A stretch of 64,000 nucleotides of DNA from Herbiconiux solani NBRC 106740 (GTDB lineage: Bacteria; Actinomycetota; Actinomycetes; Actinomycetales; Microbacteriaceae): the NCBI RefSeq assembly GCF_001571005.1, contig NZ_BCST01000007.1, forward strand, positions 186,001 to 250,000, read 5' to 3'. Positions within the stretch are counted from its first letter, which is position 1. Each line of letters opens with the position of its first letter. Under the pieces are notes generated by a model that was not told where the DNA came from, did not search any database, and saw nothing but the letters and a program-made list of their open reading frames with translations. Made by a program: the position numbers and the translations under genes. Shown here in pieces: positions 18,265 through 26,070 of this stretch.

Positions 18265-19959
18265 GTGGGGTCTGAGCCCGTGCCTGTCCCTGTGCCTATG
18301 TCGGGCGGGGTCGAGGGGCCTGCTGCCGGCTCACTCGGGCTCGAGGCGGCGGGCTGGGGATGGCGGCACGCGGGCCGCCCCGGCTGGGCGCTGCGCGGTC
18401 TCGACCTCGTCATCCGGCCGGGGGAGCGGGTGCTGCTGCTCGGTGCCTCCGGGGCCGGCAAGTCGACGCTCGTGCAGGCCTTCGCCGGCGTGCTCGGCGG
18501 CGCGGACGAGGGCGAGGAGGAGGGCTCGCTGACCGTCGGCGGTCTCCATCCCACCGACCGCCGGGGCGCCGTCGGCCTCCTCCAGCAGGATCCCGACTCG
18601 CAGGTCGTGCTCGACCGGGTCGGCGACGACGTGGCCTTCGGCTGCGAGAACCTGGCCGTCCCGCGCGAGGAGATCTGGCCGCGGGTCGACGAGGCGCTCG
18701 CCGCGGTCGGCCTCGCCCTGCCGCGGGACCGCTCGACCTCGGCGCTCTCCGGCGGTCAGAAGCAGCGCGTCGCACTCGCCGGCATCATCGCCATGCGGCC
18801 GGGCGTCATCCTGCTCGACGAGCCGACGGCGAACCTCGACCCCGAGGGGGTCGTCGAGGTGCGGGATGCGGTGGCCGGTCTGCTCGCCCGCCACCCGTCG
18901 ACCTTCGTGGTCATCGAGCACCGCGTGGAGGTGTGGCTCGACGTCGTCGACCGCGTGGTGGTGCTCGCCCCCGGCGGCGGTGTGCTCGCCGACGGGTCGC
19001 CCGACGCAGTGCTTCGGGAGCGGGGGGCCGAGCTCGCGCGGGACGGCGTGTGGGTGCCGGGGCACGATCCGCTCCGGGGGCGCCGGGTGCGGGCGGTGGG
19101 CGGGGAAGCCTCAGGAGTGGCGGCGGCTGCGGCGGAGTCTGCGTCGTCGTCGGGATCGGCGTCGGCAGCGCCGGCCGCGATGGGCCGCGAGGTGCTCACG
19201 GTCCGGGATGCCGGGGTCGGCCGGGTGCCCGGAACCGTCGTCGCCCGCGGCATCGACGCGACCGTCCGGGCGGGGGAGGCCCTGGCCGTCACGGGCCCCA
19301 ACGGAGCCGGCAAGTCGACGCTGGCGCTCACGATGGCGGGTCTGCTGCCCGTCGAAGAGGGCTCCGTGGCCGCGAGCGAGGATCTCGCGGCCGGGGTCGT
19401 CCCGCGCCGGCGATCCGGCCTGGGCCGCCGTCGGCGACGTGAGCTCGACCCCCGAGACCCCTTCGGCTGGGCGTCGCGCGACCTCCTCACCCGGATCGGC
19501 ACGGTGTTCCAGGATCCCGAGCACCAGTTCGTCACCGGGACCGTGCGCGGCGAGCTCGAGGTGGCTTTGAAGGCACTGGGCCTGCCCGCCGACGAGGCCG
19601 ACGGCCGCGTCACGGAGGTCGCGGAGCGCCTGCGCCTGGACGGCCTGCTCGAGGCGAATCCGTACACGCTCTCGGGTGGCGAGAAGCGCCGGCTCTCGGT
19701 GGCCTCGGTGCTCGTGGCCCGCCCGCGCATCCTGGTGCTCGACGAGCCCACCTTCGGGCAGGACTCCCGCACCTGGGCCGAGCTCGTGCTCCTCCTCGGC
19801 GAGCAGCTCGACCGCGGCACCGCGGTGATCGCGGTGACCCACGACCGGGACTTCATCGAGGCGCTCGCCGATCACGAGCTCGTCGTCGGCGCCGCGGGTG
19901 GCACCGGCCCGGGCTCCGCCCCGGGCACCGCCGCGCGGCCCGAGGGGTGGCTGCCGTGA
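18265..19959 (+). CDS. ykoD: ECF transporter double ATPase YkoD
   Basis: 564 residues with two fused ABC ATPase domains that energise the YkoE/YkoC pair. The first has Walker A GASGAGKST (60-68), signature LSGGQKQR and Walker B VILLDEPT. The second has GPNGAGKST, LSGGEKRR and ILVLDEPT. A glycine/alanine/serine-rich linker joins the halves. GTG at 18265 gives the full reading; ATG at 18298 is an alternative that would remove a proline-valine-rich lead. The stop overlaps the ykoC GTG. Confidence 0.93.
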   Translation: MGSEPVPVPVPMSGGVEGPAAGSLGLEAAGWGWRHAGRPGWALRGLDLVIRPGERVLLLGASGAGKSTLVQAFAGVLGGADEGEEEGSLTVGGLHPTDRRGAVGLLQQDPDSQVVLDRVGDDVAFGCENLAVPREEIWPRVDEALAAVGLALPRDRSTSALSGGQKQRVALAGIIAMRPGVILLDEPTANLDPEGVVEVRDAVAGLLARHPSTFVVIEHRVEVWLDVVDRVVVLAPGGGVLADGSPDAVLRERGAELARDGVWVPGHDPLRGRRVRAVGGEASGVAAAAAESASSSGSASAAPAAMGREVLTVRDAGVGRVPGTVVARGIDATVRAGEALAVTGPNGAGKSTLALTMAGLLPVEEGSVAASEDLAAGVVPRRRSGLGRRRRRELDPRDPFGWASRDLLTRIGTVFQDPEHQFVTGTVRGELEVALKALGLPADEADGRVTEVAERLRLDGLLEANPYTLSGGEKRRLSVASVLVARPRILVLDEPTFGQDSRTWAELVLLLGEQLDRGTAVIAVTHDRDFIEALADHELVVGAAGGTGPGSAPGTAARPEGWLP

Positions 19960-20753
19960 GCGCGACCGGGCTGTCCCTGATCGGCGCGGTCGGCGGCGAC
20001 CGCCGCATCCACGCCGTCAATCCCGTCGCCAAGCTAGCCGCGTCGCTCGTGCTCGGCGTGCTCCTGCTCATCACGATCGACTGGGTCTCGGCCGCGGTCG
20101 CGCTGGTGCTGGAGTCGGTGCTGTTCCTCTGGGCCGGTCTGCCGCTCCGCACCTTCTTCCGCCGCACCGCGCCGATCTGGATCGCCGCGCCCGTCGCGGG
20201 TGTCTCGACCCTGCTGTACGGGATCGCGAGCGGGCAGACCTACTTCCAGTTCGGCGTCATCCACATCACCGACGGATCGATCGGGCTGGCCGTCGCGACC
20301 GTGCTCCGCATCCTGGCCATCGGACTGCCCGCCGTGGTGCTCTTCGCGACGGTCGACCCGACCGACCTCGCCGACGGGCTCGCCCAGGTCTGGCACCTGC
20401 CGAGCCGGTTCGTGCTGGGGGCCCTCGCGGGCATCCGTCTGGCCGGCCTCTTCCTCGACGACTGGCGGCAGCTCGAGCTGGCCCGCCGCGCTCGGGGCAT
20501 CGGCGACCGAGGACGCATCCGCCGGTTCGCGAACCAGGCCTTCGCGTTGCTGGTCATCTCGATCCGCCGCGGCAGCAAGCTGGCGACCGCGATGGAGGCG
20601 CGCGGCTTCGGCGGCAGCACCGTGCGCACCTGGGCCAGGCCCTCGACCTTCGGGGCGCGGGAGTGGCTGCTCGTGGCCATCGGAGCGGCCATCGGCGGCC
20701 TCGCCCTGACGGCGGCGCTCGTGACCGGCTCCTTCACTCCGGTGATCGGCTGA
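19956..20753 (+). CDS. ykoC: ECF transporter transmembrane subunit YkoC
   Basis: 265-residue T-component (CbiQ family) that couples ATP hydrolysis to YkoE. It has several membrane segments and the coupling helices with Arg-rich motifs: LELARRARGIG and ATAMEARGFGG match the conserved A-R-G coupling motifs. GTG at 19956 overlaps the ykoD stop (GTGA) and has GAGGGG eight bases upstream; a GTG at 19947 is possible but lies on top of that ribosome site. It ends the riboswitch-controlled transporter set. Confidence 0.93.
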   Translation: MSATGLSLIGAVGGDRRIHAVNPVAKLAASLVLGVLLLITIDWVSAAVALVLESVLFLWAGLPLRTFFRRTAPIWIAAPVAGVSTLLYGIASGQTYFQFGVIHITDGSIGLAVATVLRILAIGLPAVVLFATVDPTDLADGLAQVWHLPSRFVLGALAGIRLAGLFLDDWRQLELARRARGIGDRGRIRRFANQAFALLVISIRRGSKLATAMEARGFGGSTVRTWARPSTFGAREWLLVAIGAAIGGLALTAALVTGSFTPVIG

Positions 20754-20756
20754 GGC

Positions 20757-21275
20757 ATGACGGTGATCCTGATCGACGGTCCGAGCGGGTCGGGCAAGAC
20801 CGGGCTGGCGCTGCGGATGCAGGCGGGCTGGGCGGGGCCGGACGTACCGACCCTCATCCACCTCGACAGCATCTACCCCGGCTGGGACGGGCTCGAGGAG
20901 GCGAGTCTCCACCTAACCGACGAGGTGCTGCGGCCGCTGCGGGCGGTGCGGGCGCTCTCGTCGGGCGAGGGGGATGCCGCAGGCCCGCGCTGGCGCCGGT
21001 ACGACTGGGAGTCGGGGCGGCCCGCCGAGTGGCACGCGGTGGATGCGGCGCGGCCGCTCATCGTCGAGGGCTGCGGAGCCCTGAGCCGCGCCAACGAGGA
21101 GCTGGCCGACCTGACGATCTGGGTCGAGACCGACGACCGGGAGCGCAAACGCCGGGCCCTGGAGCGCGACGGCGAGCTCTACGCGCGGGAGTGGGACCGC
21201 TGGGAGGCGCAGTGGCGCGGGTTCGTCGCGCGGGAGGATCCGCGGTCGCTCGCGACGATGGTCGTAGAGACCTGA
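20757..21275 (+). CDS. Uridine-kinase-like P-loop NTPase
   Basis: 172-residue protein with Walker A GPSGSGKT at 8-15 and the LIHLDSIYPGWDG motif that resembles the DDFY region of uridine/pantothenate kinases. PLIVEGCGAL could be the Walker B strand and RERKRRALERDGELYAREWDRWE a lid. It begins three bases after ykoC, so it may be part of the thiamine-regulated transcript. A small-molecule kinase role in salvage is plausible, but the substrate cannot be decided. Confidence 0.75.
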   Translation: MTVILIDGPSGSGKTGLALRMQAGWAGPDVPTLIHLDSIYPGWDGLEEASLHLTDEVLRPLRAVRALSSGEGDAAGPRWRRYDWESGRPAEWHAVDAARPLIVEGCGALSRANEELADLTIWVETDDRERKRRALERDGELYAREWDRWEAQWRGFVAREDPRSLATMVVET

Positions 21276-21290
21276 GCCGGCTCTCGGCGT

Positions 21291-22544
21291 CTATTTGCCC
21301 GTGCGCGAGTCGATGAATGCCGAGATGACCGGCACGGGGTTGCCGAGCCGCCACATCGGGCCGGGGTCGCCGATCCGCTGGTCGAGCACGAGCATCATCG
21401 TGATGTCGCCGTCGGGCGTGCCCACCGTGACCGTGCCGACCTGCTGGCCCTTGTTGCCCGTGGTCAGCGGCTGCGCGTCGACCGTGTAGGTCAGCGGGGA
21501 GGTGACCCACAGCATCCGGCTCTCGGTGGCCTTCGCCACCCCGTGCGCGGTCTCGCCCCAGGGGGTCGTGTAGGTGACGAAGGTCTCGCCCTCGGTCACG
21601 ACCGGGGTCTGCTTCACCGTGGCGGCCGCGGAGGCCGAGAGCGCGGTCAGGTCGGCGTCGATCGTGTCCCAGTCGGGTTCGCGGAGGAACGCGCCGTAGA
21701 GCGTCTGGGTGCCCGAGTCGACCGTGACGTCGAGGGCGAAGAGGAAGCAGATGCCGGCCTGGTCGGTGTAGCTGCGCGAGAGGCCCACGTAGCCCTCGTC
21801 GGCGGCGTAGCGGGCGAGGTTGTCGACCGCGCGGCGGCCGTTGACCGCGGCGCCGTCGCTCCGCACGATCTCCGAGACGGCCGGGTCGGCGAAGGCGAGG
21901 GCGCTGATCCTCGCCAGATCGGTCGCTGAACCGACATCGCCTTCGTCGAGGCCCGTCGCGTCGACGAGCGAGACGCTGGTGAGACCGTTCTTCGTGAGCC
22001 AGGCCTGGGCGGCGGTGAGGTAGCCGTCCATCGAGCCGAACGCCCACCGCGCGAGGGAGTCGGCGTGGTTGTTGCTCGATCCGAGCAGCATCGCCTGCAG
22101 CATCTCGCGCTGGGTCCAGGTCTCGCCGGTGATGAACGAGACCGCACGGGCGCTCTCGGAGATGTATGTGACGTAGCTCTGGTAGTCCTCGGCGCTGATG
22201 GTGATCGTCTCGCCGGGGGCGCCCGCCTCCATCGGCTTCGCGTCGAGCACGACGAGTGCCGTGATGACCTTGGCGGCGCCGCCGATCGGCACGGCGTCTG
22301 TGCTGCCGCCGCTCGCGAGCACGGGGCCGGCGCCATCGACGACGATCGCGCTCGCGCCGGTCGAGGGCACCGTGGGGGCACCGCTCGCGGCCGACTCGGC
22401 GGGCGCCTGGTCGACGGATGCGGTGGCCGGCGGGAGCGGGCCGACGAGGGTCGCGGGGCCGTACAGTCCGATGCCCAGGATGACGAAGACCCCGACCACG
22501 ATGACGACGGCGCGCACCGCCTTGCGTCCCGCTCTCGTCGCCAT
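21291..22544 (-). CDS. D-alanyl-D-alanine carboxypeptidase (S11) fold, catalytically degenerate
   Basis: 417 residues: one N-terminal membrane helix (about 11-31), an Ala/Pro/Ser linker, then a peptidase S11 domain. The usual SxxK motif reads GGAAK, so the nucleophile position is Gly89 with Lys92 kept. SxN is kept as Ser156-Ser157-Asn158. KTG is replaced by Ser256-Arg257-Ser258 in GLSRSYTDQAG, where active enzymes have GxKTGYTxxAG. Loss of serine and of KTG makes D,D-carboxypeptidase activity very unlikely; binding or scaffolding at the cell wall is possible. ATG start with TAGCCT six bases upstream. Confidence 0.85.
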   Translation of the reverse strand: MATRAGRKAVRAVVIVVGVFVILGIGLYGPATLVGPLPPATASVDQAPAESAASGAPTVPSTGASAIVVDGAGPVLASGGSTDAVPIGGAAKVITALVVLDAKPMEAGAPGETITISAEDYQSYVTYISESARAVSFITGETWTQREMLQAMLLGSSNNHADSLARWAFGSMDGYLTAAQAWLTKNGLTSVSLVDATGLDEGDVGSATDLARISALAFADPAVSEIVRSDGAAVNGRRAVDNLARYAADEGYVGLSRSYTDQAGICFLFALDVTVDSGTQTLYGAFLREPDWDTIDADLTALSASAAATVKQTPVVTEGETFVTYTTPWGETAHGVAKATESRMLWVTSPLTYTVDAQPLTTGNKGQQVGTVTVGTPDGDITMMLVLDQRIGDPGPMWRLGNPVPVISAFIDSRTGK

Positions 22545-22550
22545 GACTTC

Positions 22551-22556
22551 AGGCTA
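22551..22556 (-). promoter_or_regulatory. -10 element TAGCCT, leaderless-type promoter
   Basis: Read on the minus strand, TAGCCT ends six bases before the ATG at 22544. Confidence 0.55.
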
Positions 22557-22592
22557 AGCGGAGGTCTGTCCGGCGGAGGGGAGCAACGCGCC

Positions 22593-22943
22593 TCAGGCCC
22601 AGCCGAGTTCGTGCAGCTTCTCGTCGTCGATGCCGTAGAAGTGGGCGATCTCGTGCACGAGCGTGACGTGGATCTGGTCGCGGAGCTCGTCGAGGTCGTC
22701 GCAGATCGCCAGCAGGGGTTCGCGGTAGAGGATGATCCGGTCCGGCATCTCGCCGAAACCGTACTGGCCGCGCTCGGTGAGGGCCACGCCGTCGTAGAGG
22801 CCGAGGAGGTCGAGCGTGCCGTCCTCCGGCCGGTCCTCCACCACGAAGACGACGTTGTCGAGCCCGTCGATCATGTCGTCAGGCAGTTCGTCGAGCTCGT
22901 CGGAGACCAGCTCCTCGAAGGCGTCGGCATCGAGTTCGACCAC
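22593..22943 (-). CDS. Zincin-like metallopeptidase family protein (PF06262 type)
   Basis: 116-residue protein of the small actinobacterial zincin family. It carries the zinc motif HEIAH near the end (VTLVHEIAHFYGIDDEKLHELGW), with the characteristic downstream Asp residues, and an acidic N-terminal half. The GTG at 22943 is selected because AGGGAG lies six bases upstream. It is short for a peptidase, though standard for this family, and substrates are unknown. It lies upstream of, and in the same direction as, the degenerate S11 gene, and follows tRNA-His and its terminator. Confidence 0.85.
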   Translation of the reverse strand: MVELDADAFEELVSDELDELPDDMIDGLDNVVFVVEDRPEDGTLDLLGLYDGVALTERGQYGFGEMPDRIILYREPLLAICDDLDELRDQIHVTLVHEIAHFYGIDDEKLHELGWA

Positions 22944-22996
22944 GGCATGCTCCCTGCGTTGGGGCGGTGGCCGCCGGATACGGCGCCCGGATACGA

Positions 22997-23024
22997 CGAT
23001 GGCCCGGATTCCTCCGGGCCATCG
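22997..23024 (-). terminator. Hairpin terminator after tRNA-His
   Basis: An 11-bp perfect stem (22997-23007 with 23014-23024) around a 6-base loop lies seven bases past the tRNA-His CCA end. No T-run follows. Confidence 0.75.
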
Positions 23025-23030
23025 CACTAT

Positions 23031-23106
23031 TGGGGTGAATAACGGGACTCGAACCCGCGACATCCGGCACCACAAGCCAGCGCTCTACCAACTGAGCTAT
23101 ATCCAC
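23031..23106 (-). tRNA. tRNA-His(GTG)
   Basis: 76 bases with encoded CCA. Acceptor GTGGATA/TATTCAC, D-stem GCTC/GAGC, anticodon stem CTGGC/GCCGG holding loop TTGTGGT (anticodon GTG), T-arm GCGGG-TTCGAGT-CCCGT. Discriminator is C, as expected for His. It starts 48 bases after the orn stop in the same direction and may be co-transcribed with it. Confidence 0.96.
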
Positions 23107-23154
23107 CATGTTCACCTCGCAACCGTGATTGCGGGGCAACGAGAAAACATTCTA

Positions 23155-23775
23155 TTACAAACGCGACGTGAATTCGCGCACGACGTCGGCCGACACGATT
23201 TTGAGCTCGGCCGAGGTCGGTCCGGGCTCGGGGATGAAGACGGCCTTGCGGTAGTACTCCAGCTCGCGGATGGACTCCAGGATGTCGGCCAGCGCGCGGT
23301 GGCCGCCCGCCTTCTCGGGCGCGTTGAAGTACACGCGGGGGAACCAGCGGCGGGCCAGCTCCTTGATCGAGGAGACGTCGATGCTGCGGTAGTGCAGGTG
23401 GTTGTCGACCCGCGGCATGAACTTGGCGATGAACGCCCGGTCGGTGCCGATCGTGTTGCCCGCGAGGGGCGCCGTCTGGGCACCGGGCACGTGGGCCAGG
23501 ATGTACTCGAGCACCTGGTACTCGGCGTCGGCGAGACTCACACCGAGCGGGATCTCGTCGAGCAGGCCGCTCGTCTCGTGCATGTTCGTGACGAAGTCGT
23601 TCATGTTCGCCAGGGCGGAGTCGTCGGGCTTGATGACGATGCTGAACCCGGGGTCGACGAGGTTAAGGTCGAAGTCGGTGATGACCACCGCGACCTCGAC
23701 CAGTTCGTCGAGCTCGAGATCGAGCCCCGTCATCTCGCAGTCGATCCACACGAGACGGTCGGAGGAGGAACTCAT
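23155..23775 (-). CDS. orn: Oligoribonuclease
   Basis: 206-residue DEDDh exonuclease that clears 2-5-mers of RNA and pGpG. Catalytic residues are Asp12 and Glu14 (WIDCEMTG), Asp112 (GTDRAFI), His159 (GGHRALADI) and Asp164. The ATG at 23775 is used because it has TAGACT seven bases upstream and begins directly before the catalytic strand; an ATG ten codons upstream would overlap that promoter. It is divergent from a small SCO4848-like membrane protein gene, a pairing common in actinobacteria. Confidence 0.97.
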   Translation of the reverse strand: MSSSSDRLVWIDCEMTGLDLELDELVEVAVVITDFDLNLVDPGFSIVIKPDDSALANMNDFVTNMHETSGLLDEIPLGVSLADAEYQVLEYILAHVPGAQTAPLAGNTIGTDRAFIAKFMPRVDNHLHYRSIDVSSIKELARRWFPRVYFNAPEKAGGHRALADILESIRELEYYRKAVFIPEPGPTSAELKIVSADVVREFTSRL

Positions 23776-23782
23776 GTCTGGA

Positions 23783-23788
23783 AGTCTA
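23783..23788 (-). promoter_or_regulatory. -10 element TAGACT, leaderless-type promoter of orn
   Basis: On the minus strand TAGACT ends seven bases before the orn ATG at 23775. Confidence 0.6.
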
Positions 23789-23833
23789 TTGCGGGCCGGT
23801 GACACCCGGCGGCGGGGCGCGACGGAGCTCTCG

Positions 23834-23839
23834 TAGACT
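23834..23839 (+). promoter_or_regulatory. -10 element TAGACT, leaderless-type promoter
   Basis: TAGACT ends seven bases before the ATG at 23847; no ribosome site is present. Confidence 0.6.
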
Positions 23840-23846
23840 GGCGGCG

Positions 23847-24065
23847 ATGATCACCGCACTCGCCGTCCTGCTCCTCGTCAACGCCGTCTGGAACGCCATC
23901 GTCTGGCCCCAGTTCTACAAGCGCGTCAGCCGTGACGACCGGGCACGGGATGCGGCAGGCAAGCCGACGCGTTTCCTGATCGTGCACGCGGTGCTGATCG
24001 GGATCTCGCTGCTGATCGCGGCGGTGTCGCTCGTGGTGGCGATCGTCGCGCTCGTCTCGGCGTAG
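23847..24065 (+). CDS. SCO4848-like small membrane protein
   Basis: 72-residue protein with two hydrophobic helices (about 1-20 and 43-70) and a polar loop containing RDAAGKPTRFLIVHAVL. The NAVWNAIVWPQFYKR start and the G-x-PT-x-F-x-x-VH centre resemble the actinobacterial SCO4848 family. Function is not known. It is divergent from orn with both promoters in a 71-base gap. Recognition is from memory of the family pattern, so moderate confidence. Confidence 0.75.
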   Translation: MITALAVLLLVNAVWNAIVWPQFYKRVSRDDRARDAAGKPTRFLIVHAVLIGISLLIAAVSLVVAIVALVSA

Positions 24066-24137
24066 CCTGCGTCTGTTCCGGTGCGGCGGCCGACCGCCGC
24101 CCGTCGCGCGGACGTCAGCGGCTGCGTCCCTCTGATG

Positions 24138-24210
24138 TGCCCCTGGCTGGATTCGAACCAGCGACAAACGGATTAGAAGGCCGGTGCTCTATCCACTGAG
24201 CTACAGGGGC
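24138..24210 (-). tRNA. tRNA-Arg(TCT), anticodon stem imperfect
   Basis: 73 bases, no encoded CCA. Acceptor GCCCCTG/CAGGGGC, D-stem GCTC/GAGC, T-arm GCTGG-TTCGAAT-CCAGC, loop CTTCTAA with anticodon TCT, variable loop of five. The anticodon stem CCGGC/TCCGT has only three Watson-Crick pairs (28-42, 29-41, 30-40); 27-43 and 31-39 are C-U mismatches. Confidence 0.85.
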
Positions 24211-24238
24211 GACCCCGAAAGCGTACTACCCGCTCGGG

Positions 24239-25198
24239 TCAGTCGCTGCTGCCGGCGCGGGGCGGGAAGGCGTGCACGGGCGGCGGGATCTCTCCGGCGG
24301 CGCGCGCCTCTCCCGGATCCGTCGTCGTCTCGAGGTCGCTGAAGGTGGGGCTCTGCGTGCGGCCGGCGAGACCGCGGCTGCCGGTGCCCGAGGCGACCTG
24401 CTGGACGGTCGGGCGCGGTTCGTGCGTGGGGGGCAGCGGAGCGGAGGGGGCGATCGGCGTGGCCTGGGTCGGCACGTCGGTGTAGTCGGGCCGCGCGGAG
24501 GCGGCCGGCGACGAAGCCATCGGAGACGAGGCCATCGGCGACGCGGTGGTCGCGTTCGGCCGGTCGAAGGGCGAGGAGGACTGAGCCGCGGCGGACGCGG
24601 CGGCGGACGTGCTCGAGGACGACGACGGGGCGGAGTACTGCGCGTGGTGCTGCTGGGCGACCCAGGCGTCCTGCTGCGCCAGCAGCTCGCTCTCGCTCGA
24701 CGCGTCCTCGCTCTCCCAGCGCTCGAGGTCGCTCTGGAAGACGCGCTTGGCGCGCCCCGGGCGCTGCTGCCACTCGATCAGGCGGTCGCGGAACTCGAAC
24801 ACGGCGGGCTCGACCTGGTAGCCGAAGGTGGCCGAGTGCCGCTTCATCTCGGCCAGCGCGTGCGCGGCCCAGTTCGCGGCGACGTCGGCGCCCTTGATCG
24901 GCAGCAGGCGCACCTGGATGTCGGCCTGGCCGGTGGCCCGGTCGGCGAGGATCTGCTCCTGCGGGGTCAGCGAGTTCCACACGGACGCCTGCTCGGCGGC
25001 GTCGATCAGCGAGGCGATCGCCGAGATCTTGAGCTCGCGGTCGTGCTTGGCGAGCAGCCGCTTGACGGCAGAGCTCGCGATCCAGGCCGCGAGGAGGCCG
25101 GCCACGATGATGGCGACCGCCGGAAGGACCAGGTCGGAGACGACGTAGGCGCCGCTCGATGAGGAGAGCCAGCCCGTAAAACCATTCCACCATTCCAT
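24239..25198 (-). CDS. Membrane-anchored protein with low-complexity tail, function unknown
   Basis: 319 residues. One hydrophobic helix (about 22-40) follows a short Trp-rich start (MEWWNGFTGWL). Residues about 45-165 are helical and charged (KRLLAKHDRELKISAIASLIDAAEQASVW) and look folded; the remaining 150 are Ser/Ala/Pro/Thr-rich, with a tandem MASSP repeat and a proline-rich end. I do not recognise the family. ATG at 25198 is chosen because the reading upstream overlaps the gap and has no membrane start. It stands 53 bases after the small gene at 25252, in the same direction. Confidence 0.75.
   Translation of the reverse strand: MEWWNGFTGWLSSSSGAYVVSDLVLPAVAIIVAGLLAAWIASSAVKRLLAKHDRELKISAIASLIDAAEQASVWNSLTPQEQILADRATGQADIQVRLLPIKGADVAANWAAHALAEMKRHSATFGYQVEPAVFEFRDRLIEWQQRPGRAKRVFQSDLERWESEDASSESELLAQQDAWVAQQHHAQYSAPSSSSSTSAAASAAAQSSSPFDRPNATTASPMASSPMASSPAASARPDYTDVPTQATPIAPSAPLPPTHEPRPTVQQVASGTGSRGLAGRTQSPTFSDLETTTDPGEARAAGEIPPPVHAFPPRAGSSD
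24506..24550 (-). repeat. Three 15-base tandem units inside the low-complexity tail
   Basis: Units at 24506-24520, 24521-24535 and 24536-24550 begin CGGCGACG or CGGAGACG; the first two end in GCCAT. They encode SPMASSPMASSPAAS-like repeats in the minus-strand gene. Confidence 0.7.
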
Positions 25199-25251
25199 GA
25201 GCCGCAGATTACCCCCGGTCGTGGGGGATGCCGGGGAGCCGGGCCGGTGCG

Positions 25252-25476
25252 TCAGCGCAAGCACTCCGCGGCCTCGTCGCGCGTGTGGAAATCGCCGATG
25301 CCGACGACCCGGTTCGAGGAGGGGAGGAGCCGCTTGGCCGCGAATCGCAGCTCGCCGTCCGCGTCGATCTGTTCGACGTAGCCGAGCACGAGCCCGGATG
25401 CGGCGGTCACGCGCCAGTAGCCGTCGCGGATGCGGCGGAGGGCCGGGCCGGTCGTGGTGCTGCTCGTGGTGGTCAT
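25252..25476 (-). CDS. Small conserved-looking protein, function unknown
   Basis: 74 residues with a Thr/Ser-rich start, then RRIRDGYWRVTAASGLVLGYVEQIDADGELRF, which suggests a small all-beta fold, and an ending (GDFHTRDEAAECLR) like a helical cap. It may bind nucleic acid given the basic RLLPSSNRVV loop, but that is a guess. ATG start with TAGCGT six bases upstream on the minus strand. Divergent from msrA. Confidence 0.7.
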   Translation of the reverse strand: MTTTSSTTTGPALRRIRDGYWRVTAASGLVLGYVEQIDADGELRFAAKRLLPSSNRVVGIGDFHTRDEAAECLR

Positions 25477-25482
25477 GTCAGA

Positions 25483-25488
25483 ACGCTA
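25483..25488 (-). promoter_or_regulatory. -10 element TAGCGT, leaderless-type promoter
   Basis: On the minus strand TAGCGT ends six bases before the ATG at 25476. Confidence 0.55.
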
Positions 25489-25529
25489 CGAGCACCCTCC
25501 GACATCGCCGCCGTCGCGGGGGCGCCGCA

Positions 25530-25535
25530 TAGGAT
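25530..25535 (+). promoter_or_regulatory. -10 element TAGGAT, leaderless-type promoter of msrA
   Basis: TAGGAT ends seven bases before the msrA ATG at 25543. Confidence 0.6.
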
Positions 25536-25542
25536 CGGGGGT

Positions 25543-26070
25543 ATGGAAACCTTCGTACTCGCCGGCGGCTGCTTTTGGTGCCTCGACGCCGTCTACCGCA
25601 CGCTCGAGGGCGTGCAGGACGTGGTGTCGGGCTACACGGGCGGCGACCTGCCGAACCCCACCTACGAGCAGGTCTGCACCGGGACGACCGGCCAGGCCGA
25701 GGCCGTCGCGGTGACCTTCGACCCCGAGGTCATCCCCGCCGACGTCATCCTCGACGTCTTCTTCACCCTCCACGACCCGCGGCAGCTGAACCGCCAGGGC
25801 AACGACATCGGAACCCAGTACCGGTCGGCGATGTTCTACGACGGCGACGAGCAGAAGGTCCTCTTCGAGGCGGCCCTCGAGCGCGCCGCCGAGCTGTGGG
25901 ACGGCGGGATCGTCACCACCCTCGAGCCGCTCGGCGAGTTCTACCGCGCCGAGGAGTACCACCAGGACTTCTTCGCCAAGAACCCCGGCCAGGGCTACTG
26001 CATGGCCGTCGCGGTGCCGAAGGTCACGAAGGTGCGGAAGGCCTACGCGAAGTACATCAAGGCGGCCTGA
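25543..26070 (+). CDS. msrA: Peptide methionine-S-sulfoxide reductase A
   Basis: 175-residue MsrA that reduces the S-epimer of methionine sulfoxide. Catalytic Cys10 sits in AGGCFWC at the very start. The substrate-binding block (TGGDLPNPTYEQVCTGTTGQAEAV, GTQYRSAMFY) is typical, and the C-terminal NPGQGYC supplies a candidate recycling cysteine. The ATG at 25543 is fixed by the short lead before GGCFWC; a reading from 25228 would be an artificial extension. It is a lone gene with a leaderless-type promoter, preceded by a divergent small gene. Confidence 0.97.
   Translation: METFVLAGGCFWCLDAVYRTLEGVQDVVSGYTGGDLPNPTYEQVCTGTTGQAEAVAVTFDPEVIPADVILDVFFTLHDPRQLNRQGNDIGTQYRSAMFYDGDEQKVLFEAALERAAELWDGGIVTTLEPLGEFYRAEEYHQDFFAKNPGQGYCMAVAVPKVTKVRKAYAKYIKAA

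Noticed and set aside
24506-24550. CRISPR-like short repeat array
   Set aside because: Units are contiguous, 15 bases, in frame inside a coding low-complexity tail, with no spacers or cas genes.
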